From Faecalibacterium sp. An121 (GTDB lineage Bacteria; Bacillota; Clostridia; Oscillospirales; Ruminococcaceae), in contig NZ_NFLM01000003.1 in the NCBI RefSeq assembly GCF_002160915.1, forward strand, positions 1-64,000: a DNA stretch of 64,000 nucleotides, written 5' to 3'. Shown here in pieces: positions 50,702 to 58,703 of the stretch. The notes beneath the pieces were generated by a model that saw nothing but the letters and a program-made list of their open reading frames with translations, did no database searches and was not told the DNA's origin. Every line of letters starts with the position of its first letter. The stretch's first letter is position 1. Made by a program: the position numbers and the translations under genes.

Positions 50702-51835
50702 TCAGGCGCCCATCAGGGTCAGCAGCAGGCCGCCCGCGATGACCGAGGCGATCTGGCCCGAGACGTTGACGCTGATGGAGTACATCAGCAGGAAGTTCTG
50801 GTTGTCCTCTGCCAGGCCCATCTGGTTGACCACGCGGCCGCTCATGGGGAAGGCCGAGATGCCGGCGGCGCCGATCATGGGGTTGAGCTTCTTGCCCTCG
50901 GGCAGGAACAGGTTGAGCAGCTTGGCAAACAGGACGCCGCCTGCGGTGTCGAACACGAAAGCGAACAGGCCCAGAGCCAGGATCAGGATGGTGTCGGGAC
51001 GGACGAATTTGTCTGCGGTCATCTGGCTGGCGACGGTCATGCCCAGCATGATGGTGATCAGGTTGGCCAGGACGTTCTGGGCCGTCTCGCTCAGGGAGTT
51101 CAGCACGCCGCACTCACGCAGCAGGTTGCCGAACATCAGGAAACCGACCAGGGCCACGCTGGCAGGGGCCACCAGGCCCGCCACGATGGTGACCACGATG
51201 GGGAACAGGATGCGGGTGGTCTGGGTGACGCTGCCCTTCTGGTAGGCCATCCGGATCCGCCGCTCCTTCTTGGTGGTGATGGCGCGGATGACGGGGGGCT
51301 GCACGATGGGGACCAGGGCCATATAGCTGTAAGCCGCCACCATGATGGCGCCCAGATACTGGGAACCCAGGGTGTTGGCCACGAAGATGGCGGTGGGGCC
51401 GTCGGCGGCGCCGATGATGCCGATCGAAACGGCGTCGTTCAGGTCAAAGAAGATGCCCGCCAGGCAGACCGTGAAGAAGATGCCGAACTGGGCGGCTGCG
51501 CCGAACAGCATCAGCCAGGGCTTTTCCAGCAGGGGGCCAAAGTCGATCATGGCGCCGATGCCGATGAACAGCAGCAAGGGGAACAGCTCATTGGACATAC
51601 CTGCCGCAAACAGTACGGACAGGGGCCCTTCGGTGTCCCCTTGGGTGATGGCGCCCGACAGGGGCAGGTTGACAAGGATGGCGCCGAAGCCCATGGGCAG
51701 CAGCAGGCTGGGCTCCATTTTCTTGGCGATGGCCAGATAGATCAGCAGTCCGCCTACGATCCACATGACCAGCATCTGCCAGGTCAGGTTCCCGAAGTTC
51801 GAGAACAGACTTGTAAATTGTCCGATGATATCCAT
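50702..51835 (-). CDS. oadB: sodium ion-translocating decarboxylase beta subunit
   Basis: A 377-residue polytopic protein of the OadB/GcdB/MmdB family that couples decarboxylation of a carboxybiotin carrier to Na+ export. Family landmarks are IGIGAMIDFGPLLEKPWLMLFGAAAQFGIF, GIIGAADGPTAIFVAN (the Na+ site region with its conserved Asp), GLVAPASVALVGFLMFGN and GAAGISAFPMSGRVV. SD AAGGAGG is 13 nt upstream of ATG. The carboxyltransferase and biotin carrier are not in this window, so the substrate (oxaloacetate, methylmalonyl-CoA or glutaconyl-CoA) cannot be assigned. Confidence 0.93.
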   Translation of the reverse strand: MDIIGQFTSLFSNFGNLTWQMLVMWIVGGLLIYLAIAKKMEPSLLLPMGFGAILVNLPLSGAITQGDTEGPLSVLFAAGMSNELFPLLLFIGIGAMIDFGPLLEKPWLMLFGAAAQFGIFFTVCLAGIFFDLNDAVSIGIIGAADGPTAIFVANTLGSQYLGAIMVAAYSYMALVPIVQPPVIRAITTKKERRIRMAYQKGSVTQTTRILFPIVVTIVAGLVAPASVALVGFLMFGNLLRECGVLNSLSETAQNVLANLITIMLGMTVASQMTADKFVRPDTILILALGLFAFVFDTAGGVLFAKLLNLFLPEGKKLNPMIGAAGISAFPMSGRVVNQMGLAEDNQNFLLMYSISVNVSGQIASVIAGGLLLTLMGA

Positions 51836-52045
51836 GATTTGTAAAATACCTCCTTCACAGGTTTGGCCGGACCGCGGCCCGCAGATCCTGCCCGAAAGGT
51901 CCGCTGCGCTGTTGTCTGTGCCGCAAAGCAGCCGCTTTGGGACAAAAAGTCCAGCCGGACGGGTCGGATGGATCGGCCAGAGGCCGCTTGGCGAAGGCCG
52001 GGCCGGCGCACAAAAGCCCCTTGCCCCACCCGTGCCAATGTCACT

Positions 52046-52074
52046 ATTATAAAATACAGCCTGAAAAAAGACAA
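52046..52074 (-). promoter_or_regulatory. promoter of the oadB-oadG genes
   Basis: On the minus strand, TTGTCT (52069-52074) and TATAAT (52046-52051) are 17 nt apart. This leaves a leader of about 200 nt (51836-52040), GC-rich, in which I see no recognisable riboswitch. Confidence 0.8.
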
Positions 52075-52142
52075 GAGGAATAAAAAAATTTGTCACAGAA
52101 CCACACTCTTGGCCGCAAAGCGAAAAGAATGGAAATTGGCCG

Positions 52143-52171
52143 TTGACAAAACCCCATCGGGATGATACAAT
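52143..52171 (+). promoter_or_regulatory. upstream promoter of the tRNA-Tyr unit
   Basis: TTGACA (52143-52148) and TACAAT (52166-52171) are 17 nt apart. It is the first of two very similar promoters, 119 nt apart, ahead of the tRNA. Confidence 0.85.
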
Positions 52172-52261
52172 AAGCAGGCGGTCGAGGCCAGGAGCCCGGC
52201 GGCACACAGCAGCCAGGCGGTGGCCGGCGGAAAAAAGCTTCCAAAAAATCCGAAAAACCGG

Positions 52262-52290
52262 TTGACAAACCCCGGACGCTGTGGTAAAAT
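52262..52290 (+). promoter_or_regulatory. proximal promoter of the tRNA-Tyr unit
   Basis: TTGACA (52262-52267) and TAAAAT (52285-52290) are 17 nt apart, 45 nt before the mature tRNA 5' end. Confidence 0.88.
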
Positions 52291-52335
52291 AAACAAGTCG
52301 CCAGCCGATACGGCCGGATGACAAAAACAAAATAA

Positions 52336-52420
52336 GGGCGTGTTCCCGAGTGGCCAATGGGGACAGACTGTAAATCTGCTGCTTAATGCTTCGGTGGTTC
52401 GAATCCACCCGCGCCCACCA
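52336..52420 (+). tRNA. tRNA-Tyr (GTA), CCA encoded
   Basis: An 85-nt class II tRNA. Acceptor GGGCGTG pairs with CGCGCCC (one G-U), the D-arm has CCCGAGTGGCCAATGGGG, the anticodon loop is ACTGTAAATC with GTA, a long variable arm (TGCTTAATGCTTCG region) follows, the T-arm is GGTGGTTCGAATCCACC, and CCA is encoded. Confidence 0.97.
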
Positions 52421-52422
52421 AA

Positions 52423-52461
52423 AGGACCGGATCTTCCCAGTGGAAGGTCCGGTCCTTTTTT
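52423..52461 (+). terminator. terminator after tRNA-Tyr
   Basis: A perfect 9-bp stem AGGACCGGA/TCCGGTCCT is followed by six T directly after the CCA end. Confidence 0.93.
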
Positions 52462-52493
52462 GTCTGCAAAAAGTGCGGCGCGCGGCACGAAGA

Positions 52494-52527
52494 AAACCGG
52501 ACTTGCCCTGCGGCAGGTCCGGTTTTT
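52494..52527. terminator. second, bidirectional terminator
   Basis: The stem AAACCGGAC/GTCCGGTTT, with an inner GCC/GGC, carries A/T runs on both sides. It backs up the tRNA terminator on the plus strand and ends the minus-strand YcxB-like transcript. Confidence 0.85.
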
Positions 52528-52545
52528 GCAGGGGAGCGGCGGGGA

Positions 52546-52647
52546 TCAGGCGCCGAAATAATCTGCGATCTGGCGCATCCGGGCCATCTGGTCCACATGG
52601 AAAGGAGGCGGCGGGGCCGCAAATACCTGTTTGGTATGCGGCTGCAT
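52546..52647 (-). CDS. possible 33-residue peptide
   Basis: A short open frame starting MQPHTKQVFAAPPPPFHVDQ lies between the YcxB-like gene (stop 24 nt upstream) and the terminator. It has no visible Shine-Dalgarno sequence. It would be cytosolic. It may be chance or a gene remnant. Confidence 0.2.
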   Translation of the reverse strand: MQPHTKQVFAAPPPPFHVDQMARMRQIADYFGA

Positions 52648-52670
52648 ACGTTTTTTCTATGGGCCGCCGG

Positions 52671-53204
52671 TCACAGGGTGTGCAGATGCTCCGGGGCCAG
52701 GCGGCGCTGCAGCATGGCCCACAGGGCGTCGGCGCCCTCCCGCACCTGGCTGTGGGGCAGCAGGTAGGCATGGTCCCCTACATAGAGATAGGTGATATCG
52801 CTGCGGCGGTAGACTTCGGTCACGTCGGTCCAGGGCACCAGGGTCGAGGTCTTGCCCAGGTCCTGGCTGACCTGGATGCCGTCCTCCTGAAAGACCAGGG
52901 TATAGACCCGGCGCGGGCTGCGCAGCAGCCCCATCCGTTTGGCCTGGGTGTGCAGGCTGTGCTCGTAGCTCAGATACCACACCAGCGGCATACCCAGACC
53001 CAGCACCACCAGGACGGTGCCCAGCAGCAGCGCCCCCTCCTGGGGATAGCGGGAATAACACAGCACCGAGGAAAGGGTGAGGATGGCGGCGAACAGGATG
53101 GGCCGGCGCCACAGCTTCTGGCGCCGGAAGGTGTCAAACAGGGCAAAGCTGCGGAATGCGGCCCCGTCCAGCTGCACCGGAACATAGATGGAAGCTTGTT
53201 TCAT
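52671..53204 (-). CDS. YcxB-like membrane protein
   Basis: A 177-residue protein with two hydrophobic spans (about residues 34-50 and 56-75) followed by a cytosolic domain of the YcxB type: VYTLVFQEDGIQVSQDLGKTSTLVPWTDVTEVYRRSDITYLYVGDHAYLLPHSQV. The function of the family is unknown. The ATG at 53204 follows AAGGAGAACCCCC. Confidence 0.75.
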   Translation of the reverse strand: MKQASIYVPVQLDGAAFRSFALFDTFRRQKLWRRPILFAAILTLSSVLCYSRYPQEGALLLGTVLVVLGLGMPLVWYLSYEHSLHTQAKRMGLLRSPRRVYTLVFQEDGIQVSQDLGKTSTLVPWTDVTEVYRRSDITYLYVGDHAYLLPHSQVREGADALWAMLQRRLAPEHLHTL

Positions 53205-53313
53205 GGGGGTTCTCCTTACAGGCTGCGGCCCGCCGGCGCGCAGCGCAAGATGTATCTTTTTAAGAGTAAACGCAAACGGAAGAATTTGCAAGTCCGTTCC
53301 GGGAGAATTAGGG

Positions 53314-53384
53314 ATGTATACAAAAATTGGCCATAAAATTGGTGAAAAAACTCAATAGTTTTGAACAAAGAAATGTGATATATT
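53314..53384 (+). promoter_or_regulatory. regulatory block of TRAP operon 1
   Basis: This AT-rich block starts with an ATGTATACA site (53314-53322), passes through an ATTGGTGAA segment and ends in an extended -10 TGATATATT (53376-53384). The same order of elements is found before TRAP operon 2, so the two promoters are related. The TGTATACA core matches the palindrome upstream of kdgA. Confidence 0.6.
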
Positions 53385-53472
53385 ACTAGCAGAACACAGG
53401 GGCGGCAGTGCGGCCGCCTGCCTGAAAGGAAAAAAGTCCACTTTGTTGGAAAGAGAAGGAGGAACTTATCCT

Positions 53473-54549
53473 ATGAAAAAGATCTCTCGTCGTTCGTTCC
53501 TGGCAGTTTCTGCAGCCCTGGGCGCAGCCGGCGTCCTGACTGCCTGCGGCGGCGGCACCTCGTCCAGCACCGCAGCCAGCACAGCCACCAGCACCGCTGG
53601 CAGTGCAGCCGCCGGCGACGCTGCATCCGACCCCAAGGTCACCCTAGTCTATGCGGAGGTCAACCCTCTGGACACCATCGTGGGCCAGACCGCCTCTTAC
53701 TTTAAGGAGCAGGTGGAATCCCTGTCCGGCGGTTCGATCCTGATCGACCTGCAGGCTTCCGGCGTCCTGGGCTCCGAGAACGACGTCCTGGACAACATCC
53801 TGGCGGGCGGCGACACCATCGACCTGTCCCGTATCTCCGCATTCGCTCTGACCAGCTATGGCTGCAAGAAGTCCATGCTGCTGAGCCTGCCCTACACCTT
53901 CGTCACCCGTGAGCACTGGTGGAACTTCGCCAACAGCGACCTGGCCCCCGACTTCCTGAACGAGCCCCAGGAGCTGGGCCTGCCCGTCCGCGGCATCTTC
54001 TACGGCGAGGAGGGCTTCCGCCACTTCTTCACCGTTGAGCCGGTGTCCGGCATCGAGGACCTGGCCGGCATGAAGCTGCGCGTGTCCAACGACCCCGTCA
54101 TGAACGGCCTGGTGGAAGGCCTGGGCGCCACCCCCACCGTCGTCTCGTTCAATGAGCTGTACAGCGCGCTGCAGACCGGCGTCGTGGACGGCGCCGAGCA
54201 GCCCATCGCCAACTACGCATCCAACGCCTTCCCCGAAGTGGCCAACAACCTGATCCTGGACGGCCACACCCTGGGCGCCGTGCAGGTGGTCATCACCGAC
54301 AACGCATGGGCCAAGCTGACCGCCAACCAGCAGAACGTCATCCTGGAGGCCGGCAAGGCCGCCCAGGAGTTCAACGCGGGCCTGTCGGAGGACGAGGAGA
54401 ACCGCGTGCTGGAGGAGCTGAAGGCCGAGGGCTGCAACGTGGTGGATGTGCCCGACAAGACCGCATGGCAGGAAGCCTGCGCCCAGGTCATCACCGACAA
54501 CACCGCCGGCCTGGAGGACCTGTACCAGCAGCTGGTGGATATGGCCTGA
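53473..54549 (+). CDS. dctP: TRAP transporter substrate-binding lipoprotein (DctP family), system 1
   Basis: A 358-residue secreted binding protein. The N-terminus MKKISRRSFLAVSAALGAAG holds a twin-arginine-like SRRSFLA motif and ends in a lipobox LTAC (Cys25), followed by a Ser/Thr/Ala-rich tether to about residue 58. The DctP fold is shown by VLGSENDVLDNILAGG, GLKLR-type text (AGMKLRVSNDPVMNGLVEGLGATPTVVSF) with the conserved Arg that grips a carboxylate, and LYSALQTGVVDGAEQP. Uronates are typical ligands of this family. The start at 53473 follows AAGGAGGAACTTATCCT. Confidence 0.95.
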   Translation: MKKISRRSFLAVSAALGAAGVLTACGGGTSSSTAASTATSTAGSAAAGDAASDPKVTLVYAEVNPLDTIVGQTASYFKEQVESLSGGSILIDLQASGVLGSENDVLDNILAGGDTIDLSRISAFALTSYGCKKSMLLSLPYTFVTREHWWNFANSDLAPDFLNEPQELGLPVRGIFYGEEGFRHFFTVEPVSGIEDLAGMKLRVSNDPVMNGLVEGLGATPTVVSFNELYSALQTGVVDGAEQPIANYASNAFPEVANNLILDGHTLGAVQVVITDNAWAKLTANQQNVILEAGKAAQEFNAGLSEDEENRVLEELKAEGCNVVDVPDKTAWQEACAQVITDNTAGLEDLYQQLVDMA

Positions 54550-54575
54550 GGACCAGCCTGACGATCCGATGAGTG

Positions 54576-54611
54576 GGGCGGGGCAGCCCGCGGCGCTGCC
54601 CCGCCCATTTT
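54576..54611 (+). terminator. intra-operon hairpin after dctP (system 1)
   Basis: A perfect 11-bp stem GGGCGGGGCAG/CTGCCCCGCCC is followed by ATTTTG. It lies between dctP and dctQ and could give partial termination or protect the dctP mRNA, keeping the binding protein more abundant than the membrane subunits. Confidence 0.75.
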
Positions 54612-54631
54612 GATAAAGGGGGGAATCCTGC

Positions 54632-55153
54632 ATGAAAAACTTTTTTGCTACCATGGATAAGCTCCGCCCCATCTACGACGTGACGGATAAGATCGTGATG
54701 ACCATCTGCAAGCTGCTGCTGATCGCGGATATCATCATCACCGGTTATTCGGTGCTGGGGCGCTATATCCCGTTCATCACCTCCCCGTCCTGGACGGAAG
54801 AAGTGGTGCTGACCCTGATGAGCTACATGGCCGTGCTTTCGGCGGCCATCGCCATCCGCCACAAGGAACATATCCGGATGGACGCCTTTGACCGCTACAT
54901 CCCCAAGCCCATGCTCCATTTCCTGAACCTGCTGTCGAATGTGGCAGTGCTGGCTCTGGGTGTGGTCATGCTGGTGATCGGCCTGCAGTACGCCACCACC
55001 ATCGGCGCGCGCGGCACCTACGTTTCGATGCCCAACGTCTCCCGTTTCTGGATGTACTTCCCGGTGCCTCTGGCCGGCCTGGCCATGATCGTCTTCGAGC
55101 TGGAGTGCATCTACGAGGAGATCCGTGATATTCTGTTGAAGGAGGATGTGTGA
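54632..55153 (+). CDS. dctQ: TRAP transporter small membrane subunit (DctQ), system 1
   Basis: A 173-residue protein with four membrane spans. The DctQ signature appears as VLGRYIPFITSPSWTEEVVLTLMSYMAVLSAAIAIRHKEHIRMD. It pairs with DctM. SD is GGGGGGAATCCTGC. Confidence 0.95.
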   Translation: MKNFFATMDKLRPIYDVTDKIVMTICKLLLIADIIITGYSVLGRYIPFITSPSWTEEVVLTLMSYMAVLSAAIAIRHKEHIRMDAFDRYIPKPMLHFLNLLSNVAVLALGVVMLVIGLQYATTIGARGTYVSMPNVSRFWMYFPVPLAGLAMIVFELECIYEEIRDILLKEDV

Positions 55154-55154
55154 T

Positions 55155-56477
55155 ATGGTCATCAATACGCCTGCGATCCTGATCCTTCTGCTGTCGTTCC
55201 TGGCGATGATCCTTCTGCGCTTCCCCATCGCCTATTCGGTGGCCCTGTCCTCCATCTTCTGCCTGATGTACCAGGGCCTGAGCCTGGCGACCGTCTGCCA
55301 GCAGATGGTCAAAGGCATCAGCTCTTACAGCCTGATGGCCGTGCCCTTCTTCATCACCATGGGTATGCTGATGGGTTCGGGCGGCCTGTCTGACAAGCTG
55401 GTCGCCCTGGCCAACGCCTGCGTCGGCTGGATGCGGGGCGGCCTGGGCATGGTCAACGTGCTGGATTCCTACTTCTTCGGCGGCATTTCCGGTTCCGCCG
55501 CCGCCGACACCGCTTCGCTGGGCGCCATCCTGATCCCCATGATGGTGGACCAGGGCTACGACGCCGACTTCTCCACCGCCATCACCATCACCTCCTCGGT
55601 GGAGGGCATCCTGGTGCCCCCCAGCCACAACATGGTCATCTACGCCACCACAGCCGGCGGCATCTCGGTGGGCAGCCTGTTCCTGGCTGGCTACATCCCC
55701 GGCGGCGTCCTGGCGGTCAGCCTGATGGTGGGCGTGTACATCCTGTCCGTGAAAAACAACTATCCCCGCGGCGACAAGTTCAGCATCAAGAACCTGATCC
55801 GTCAGCTGGGCCAGTCCATCTGGGCCGCAGGCGCCATCATCATCGTGGTGGTGGGCGTGGCCGCCGGCTGGTTCACCGCGACCGAGTCGGCCGCCATCGC
55901 CGTCTTCTACTCCCTGTTCGTGGCACTGTTCGTCTACAAGGGCCTGGACCTGAAGGGCGTCTGGAAAGAGCTGGACAGCGCGGTCCACACCCTGTCCATC
56001 GTCCTGATCCTGATCGCCACCTCCAACGTGTTCGGCTACTGCATGACCGCCCTGCACGTGCCGGATCTGGCGGCCAACGCCATCACCAGCGTCACCGATA
56101 ACCCCATCCTGCTGGCGCTGCTGATCAACCTGATCCTGCTGTTCCTGGGCTGCATCATGGATATGGCCCCCATCATCCTGATCGCCACCCCCATCCTGCT
56201 GCCCATCGCCACCTCCATCGGCATCGATCCCATCCAGTTCGGTATCATCGTCATGCTGAACTGCGGTATCGGCCTGCTGACCCCTCCGGTCGGCTCGGTG
56301 CTATTCATCGGCGCTGCCGTTGCCAAGCGTCCCATGGGTTCCGTGGTCAAGGCTACCATGCCGTTCTATCTGTGCATGGTGCTGGCCCTGCTGCTCATCA
56401 CCTTCATCCCGGATATCAGCCTGTTCATCCCCAAGATGTTCGGCTATGTCCCCCAGGTCACACCGGCATGGTTCTGA
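55155..56477 (+). CDS. dctM: TRAP transporter large membrane subunit (DctM), system 1
   Basis: A 440-residue protein with about 12 spans, using a Na+ or H+ gradient. It has AVPFFITMGMLMGSGGLSDKLV, FGGISGSAAADTASLGAILIPMM, VLVPPSHNMVIYA-type text (GILVPPSHNMVIYA) and LTPPVGSVLFIGAAVAK. The ATG at 55155 follows AAGGAGG by 10 nt and starts right after the dctQ stop; a GTG at 55146 is also in frame. Confidence 0.95.
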   Translation: MVINTPAILILLLSFLAMILLRFPIAYSVALSSIFCLMYQGLSLATVCQQMVKGISSYSLMAVPFFITMGMLMGSGGLSDKLVALANACVGWMRGGLGMVNVLDSYFFGGISGSAAADTASLGAILIPMMVDQGYDADFSTAITITSSVEGILVPPSHNMVIYATTAGGISVGSLFLAGYIPGGVLAVSLMVGVYILSVKNNYPRGDKFSIKNLIRQLGQSIWAAGAIIIVVVGVAAGWFTATESAAIAVFYSLFVALFVYKGLDLKGVWKELDSAVHTLSIVLILIATSNVFGYCMTALHVPDLAANAITSVTDNPILLALLINLILLFLGCIMDMAPIILIATPILLPIATSIGIDPIQFGIIVMLNCGIGLLTPPVGSVLFIGAAVAKRPMGSVVKATMPFYLCMVLALLLITFIPDISLFIPKMFGYVPQVTPAWF

Positions 56478-56502
56478 CGTCATAACCCGCAGTCACACGA
56501 CG

Positions 56503-56532
56503 CGGACGGGCAGGTCCCGTCCGCGTTTTTTA
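56503..56532 (+). terminator. terminator between dctM (system 1) and kdgF
   Basis: A perfect 9-bp stem GCGGACGGG/CCCGTCCGC is followed by a run of six T, 20 nt before the cupin gene. Either kdgF depends on read-through or it has a separate start not visible to me. Confidence 0.88.
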
Positions 56533-56551
56533 GTTCAGGAGGCATGATACA

Positions 56552-56896
56552 ATGAAACCGACCGAGAAAAAACAGCGCTGGGTCCCCCACCAGGAGGTCC
56601 AGCCCCAGAGCGGCGGCCCCGGCGTGACCCGGCGGGTGCTGGCCTACAACGACGGGCTGATGTGTGTGGAGAACACCTTTGAAAAGGGCGCGGTGGGCGC
56701 GCTGCACAGCCACCCCCATACCCAGATCACCTATGTGGTGTCGGGGGTGTTCCGCTTCACCATCGACGGCGAGACCCACACCGTCCGGGCAGGGGACACC
56801 ATGCTCAAAGAAGACGGCGTGGTCCATGGATGCACCTGCCTGGAGGCCGGGGTGCTTCTGGATATCTTCACCCCCATGCGGGAGGATTTTGTGTAA
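56552..56896 (+). CDS. kdgF: KdgF-like cupin (unsaturated uronate ring-opening)
   Basis: A 114-residue single-domain cupin matching KdgF, which converts 4,5-unsaturated monouronates to the linear ketone DKI. Metal ligands lie in ALHSHPHTQITYV (H52, H54, Q58) and at H92 in VVHGC. The end DIFTPMREDFV keeps Asp104, Phe106 and Arg110, spaced as the residues reported for Yersinia KdgF. It follows the first TRAP operon and precedes the second. This would supply the step between GH88 (6663) and KduI (27793). SD is CAGGAGGCATGATACA. Confidence 0.88.
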   Translation: MKPTEKKQRWVPHQEVQPQSGGPGVTRRVLAYNDGLMCVENTFEKGAVGALHSHPHTQITYVVSGVFRFTIDGETHTVRAGDTMLKEDGVVHGCTCLEAGVLLDIFTPMREDFV

Positions 56897-57036
56897 AGTC
56901 CGGCCTGTTTAAAAGGTTTGCGCGGCGCGCCGAACGGCGTGCCGCGTTTTGCGTTCTTGGGCAGACGGTTGCAGAAGCGAAAAAACAACGCACGATTTGC
57001 ACAAAGGAAGGGCCGAAATAACAAAAAATTCATCGG

Positions 57037-57106
57037 ATGTACAAAAATTGTACATGATTTTGGTGAAGGTTTGCCTCTGGTTTTTGCGATATAAATGTGA
57101 TATGTT
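57037..57106 (+). promoter_or_regulatory. regulatory block of TRAP operon 2 with perfect palindrome
   Basis: ATGTACAA-AAA-TTGTACAT (57037-57055) is a perfect 8+3+8 palindrome. It is followed by TTTTGGTGAA and an extended -10 TGATATGTT (57098-57106). The block parallels the one upstream of TRAP operon 1 element by element. The site is about 45 nt before the -10, which suits an activator or an upstream repressor site. Confidence 0.65.
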
Positions 57107-57168
57107 ACTTTTATAACATATGCGGCGGAAGGCAGGGCCGCCCGCATCCGGAAAATAAGGAGGAGAGA

Positions 57169-58200
57169 ATGCTTATGAAGAAAATATCCCGCCGTTCGTT
57201 CCTGGCGGCAATGGCCGTGCTGGCAGCGGGCGGGCTGGCCGGCTGCGGCGCTGCGGACAACGGCTTGCAGATCATCCGCATCGGCCACAACCAGTCCACC
57301 AACCACCCCACCCACACCGGCCTGACGGCTTTTGAGACGTACATCGAGGAGCAGCTGGGGGACAAGTACGATGTCCAGATCTTCCCCAGCGAGCTGCTGG
57401 GCTCCCAGAATGAGATGGTGCAGCTGACCCAGACCGGCGCCATCACCTTCTGTGTGGCGTCCAACTCCCTGCTGGAGACGTTCTCTGAGAACTACACCCT
57501 GTTCAACCTGCCCTATCTGTTCTCCAGCGCCGAGGCCTACCATGCCTCGATGGACGACCCCGCCATCGTGGGCCCCATCTTTGAGTCCACCAAGCAGGCC
57601 GGTTTTGAGGCGGTCACCTGGCTGGACGCCGGCACCCGCAATTTCTATACGGTCAAGACCCCCATCAACACCCCCGCCGACCTGCGCGGCCTCAAGATCC
57701 GTGTGCAGCAGTCTCCCACCAATGTGCGGATGATGGAGCTGCTGGGCGGCTCGGCCACCCCCATGGGCTTCGGCGATGTGTATACCGCCCTCCAGGCCCA
57801 GATGCTGGACGGCGCCGAGAACAATGAGCTGGCCCTGACCGACAACGGCCACGGCGACGTGTGCAAATACTACTCCTATACCATGCACCAGATGATCCCC
57901 GATATCCTGATCGGCAATCTGGGCTTTATGGATGGGCTGAGCGAGGAAGAGCGGGCCATCTTTGACGAGGGCTTCCAGATCCTGAACCAGACCCAGCGGG
58001 AAGCCTGGGGCACGGCGGTGGAGGAGGCCAAGGACTATGCCCAGAACGTCCAGGGCGTCAACTTCATCTATCCCGATATCGCCCCCTTCCAGGAGGCAGT
58101 GGCCCCCATGCACGAGGAGATGCTGGAGGATTACCCCGACCTGGCCCCCATCTATGAGCTGATCCAGGCGCACAATGCCGAGTATGCAGCCCAAGCGTGA
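57169..58200 (+). CDS. dctP: TRAP transporter substrate-binding lipoprotein (DctP family), system 2
   Basis: A 343-residue binding protein. Its N-terminus MLMKKISRRSFLAAM again has the SRRSFLA twin-arginine-like motif and a lipobox LAGC (Cys26), but the tether is short. The DctP core: IGHNQSTNHPTHTGLTAFE, LLGSQNEMVQLTQTGAITF, LKIRVQQSPTNVRMMELLGGSATPM (with the carboxylate-binding Arg), YTALQAQMLDGAENN. It is only distantly similar to system 1, so a different acid ligand is likely. ATG codons at 57169 and 57175 are both in frame; GGAGG spacing slightly favours the first. Confidence 0.94.
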   Translation: MLMKKISRRSFLAAMAVLAAGGLAGCGAADNGLQIIRIGHNQSTNHPTHTGLTAFETYIEEQLGDKYDVQIFPSELLGSQNEMVQLTQTGAITFCVASNSLLETFSENYTLFNLPYLFSSAEAYHASMDDPAIVGPIFESTKQAGFEAVTWLDAGTRNFYTVKTPINTPADLRGLKIRVQQSPTNVRMMELLGGSATPMGFGDVYTALQAQMLDGAENNELALTDNGHGDVCKYYSYTMHQMIPDILIGNLGFMDGLSEEERAIFDEGFQILNQTQREAWGTAVEEAKDYAQNVQGVNFIYPDIAPFQEAVAPMHEEMLEDYPDLAPIYELIQAHNAEYAAQA

Positions 58201-58220
58201 GAAAGGAAGTGTGCAACGTT

Positions 58221-58700
58221 ATGCAGTCCATCCGTAAGGTGCTTAACCATATCATGAACGTGCTGGCCGGTGTCAGCCTGATCGCCATGACGGCGCTGAC
58301 GGTGTGGCAGGTCTTTACCCGGTACGTCCTCAACAACCCCTCCACCTGGTCGGAGGAGCTGGTGGGCTATCTGTTTGCCTGGGCCAGCCTGTTCGGGGCC
58401 TCCCTCATCACCGGCGAGCGGGGGCACATGAACATCCCCGTGGTGGTGGAGATGATGCCCGCCGCCGCCCAGAAATTCTTTGCCATCTTTGGCGAGCTGA
58501 TCGCCATGGCCTTCTCGGCCATCATCCTGGTGTATGGCGGCTATGAGATCACCCAGCTGGCCATGGGCCAGATGACCTCCTCCCTGGGGGTGGCCGTGGG
58601 CGTGTTCTATGTCACCATGCCTGTGTGCGGCATCATCAATATCCTGTACACCGCGTTGAATATCTACGATATCTGCAAAGAAAAGAAGGAGGCAGCGTAA
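58221..58700 (+). CDS. dctQ: TRAP transporter small membrane subunit (DctQ), system 2
   Basis: A 159-residue four-span protein with TVWQVFTRYVLNNPSTWSEELVGYLFAWASLFGASLITGERGHMN, the standard DctQ pattern. The ATG at 58221 (SD AAGGAAG) is chosen over an in-frame GTG 24 nt upstream that overlaps the dctP stop. Confidence 0.94.
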   Translation: MQSIRKVLNHIMNVLAGVSLIAMTALTVWQVFTRYVLNNPSTWSEELVGYLFAWASLFGASLITGERGHMNIPVVVEMMPAAAQKFFAIFGELIAMAFSAIILVYGGYEITQLAMGQMTSSLGVAVGVFYVTMPVCGIINILYTALNIYDICKEKKEAA

Positions 58701-58703
58701 GTT

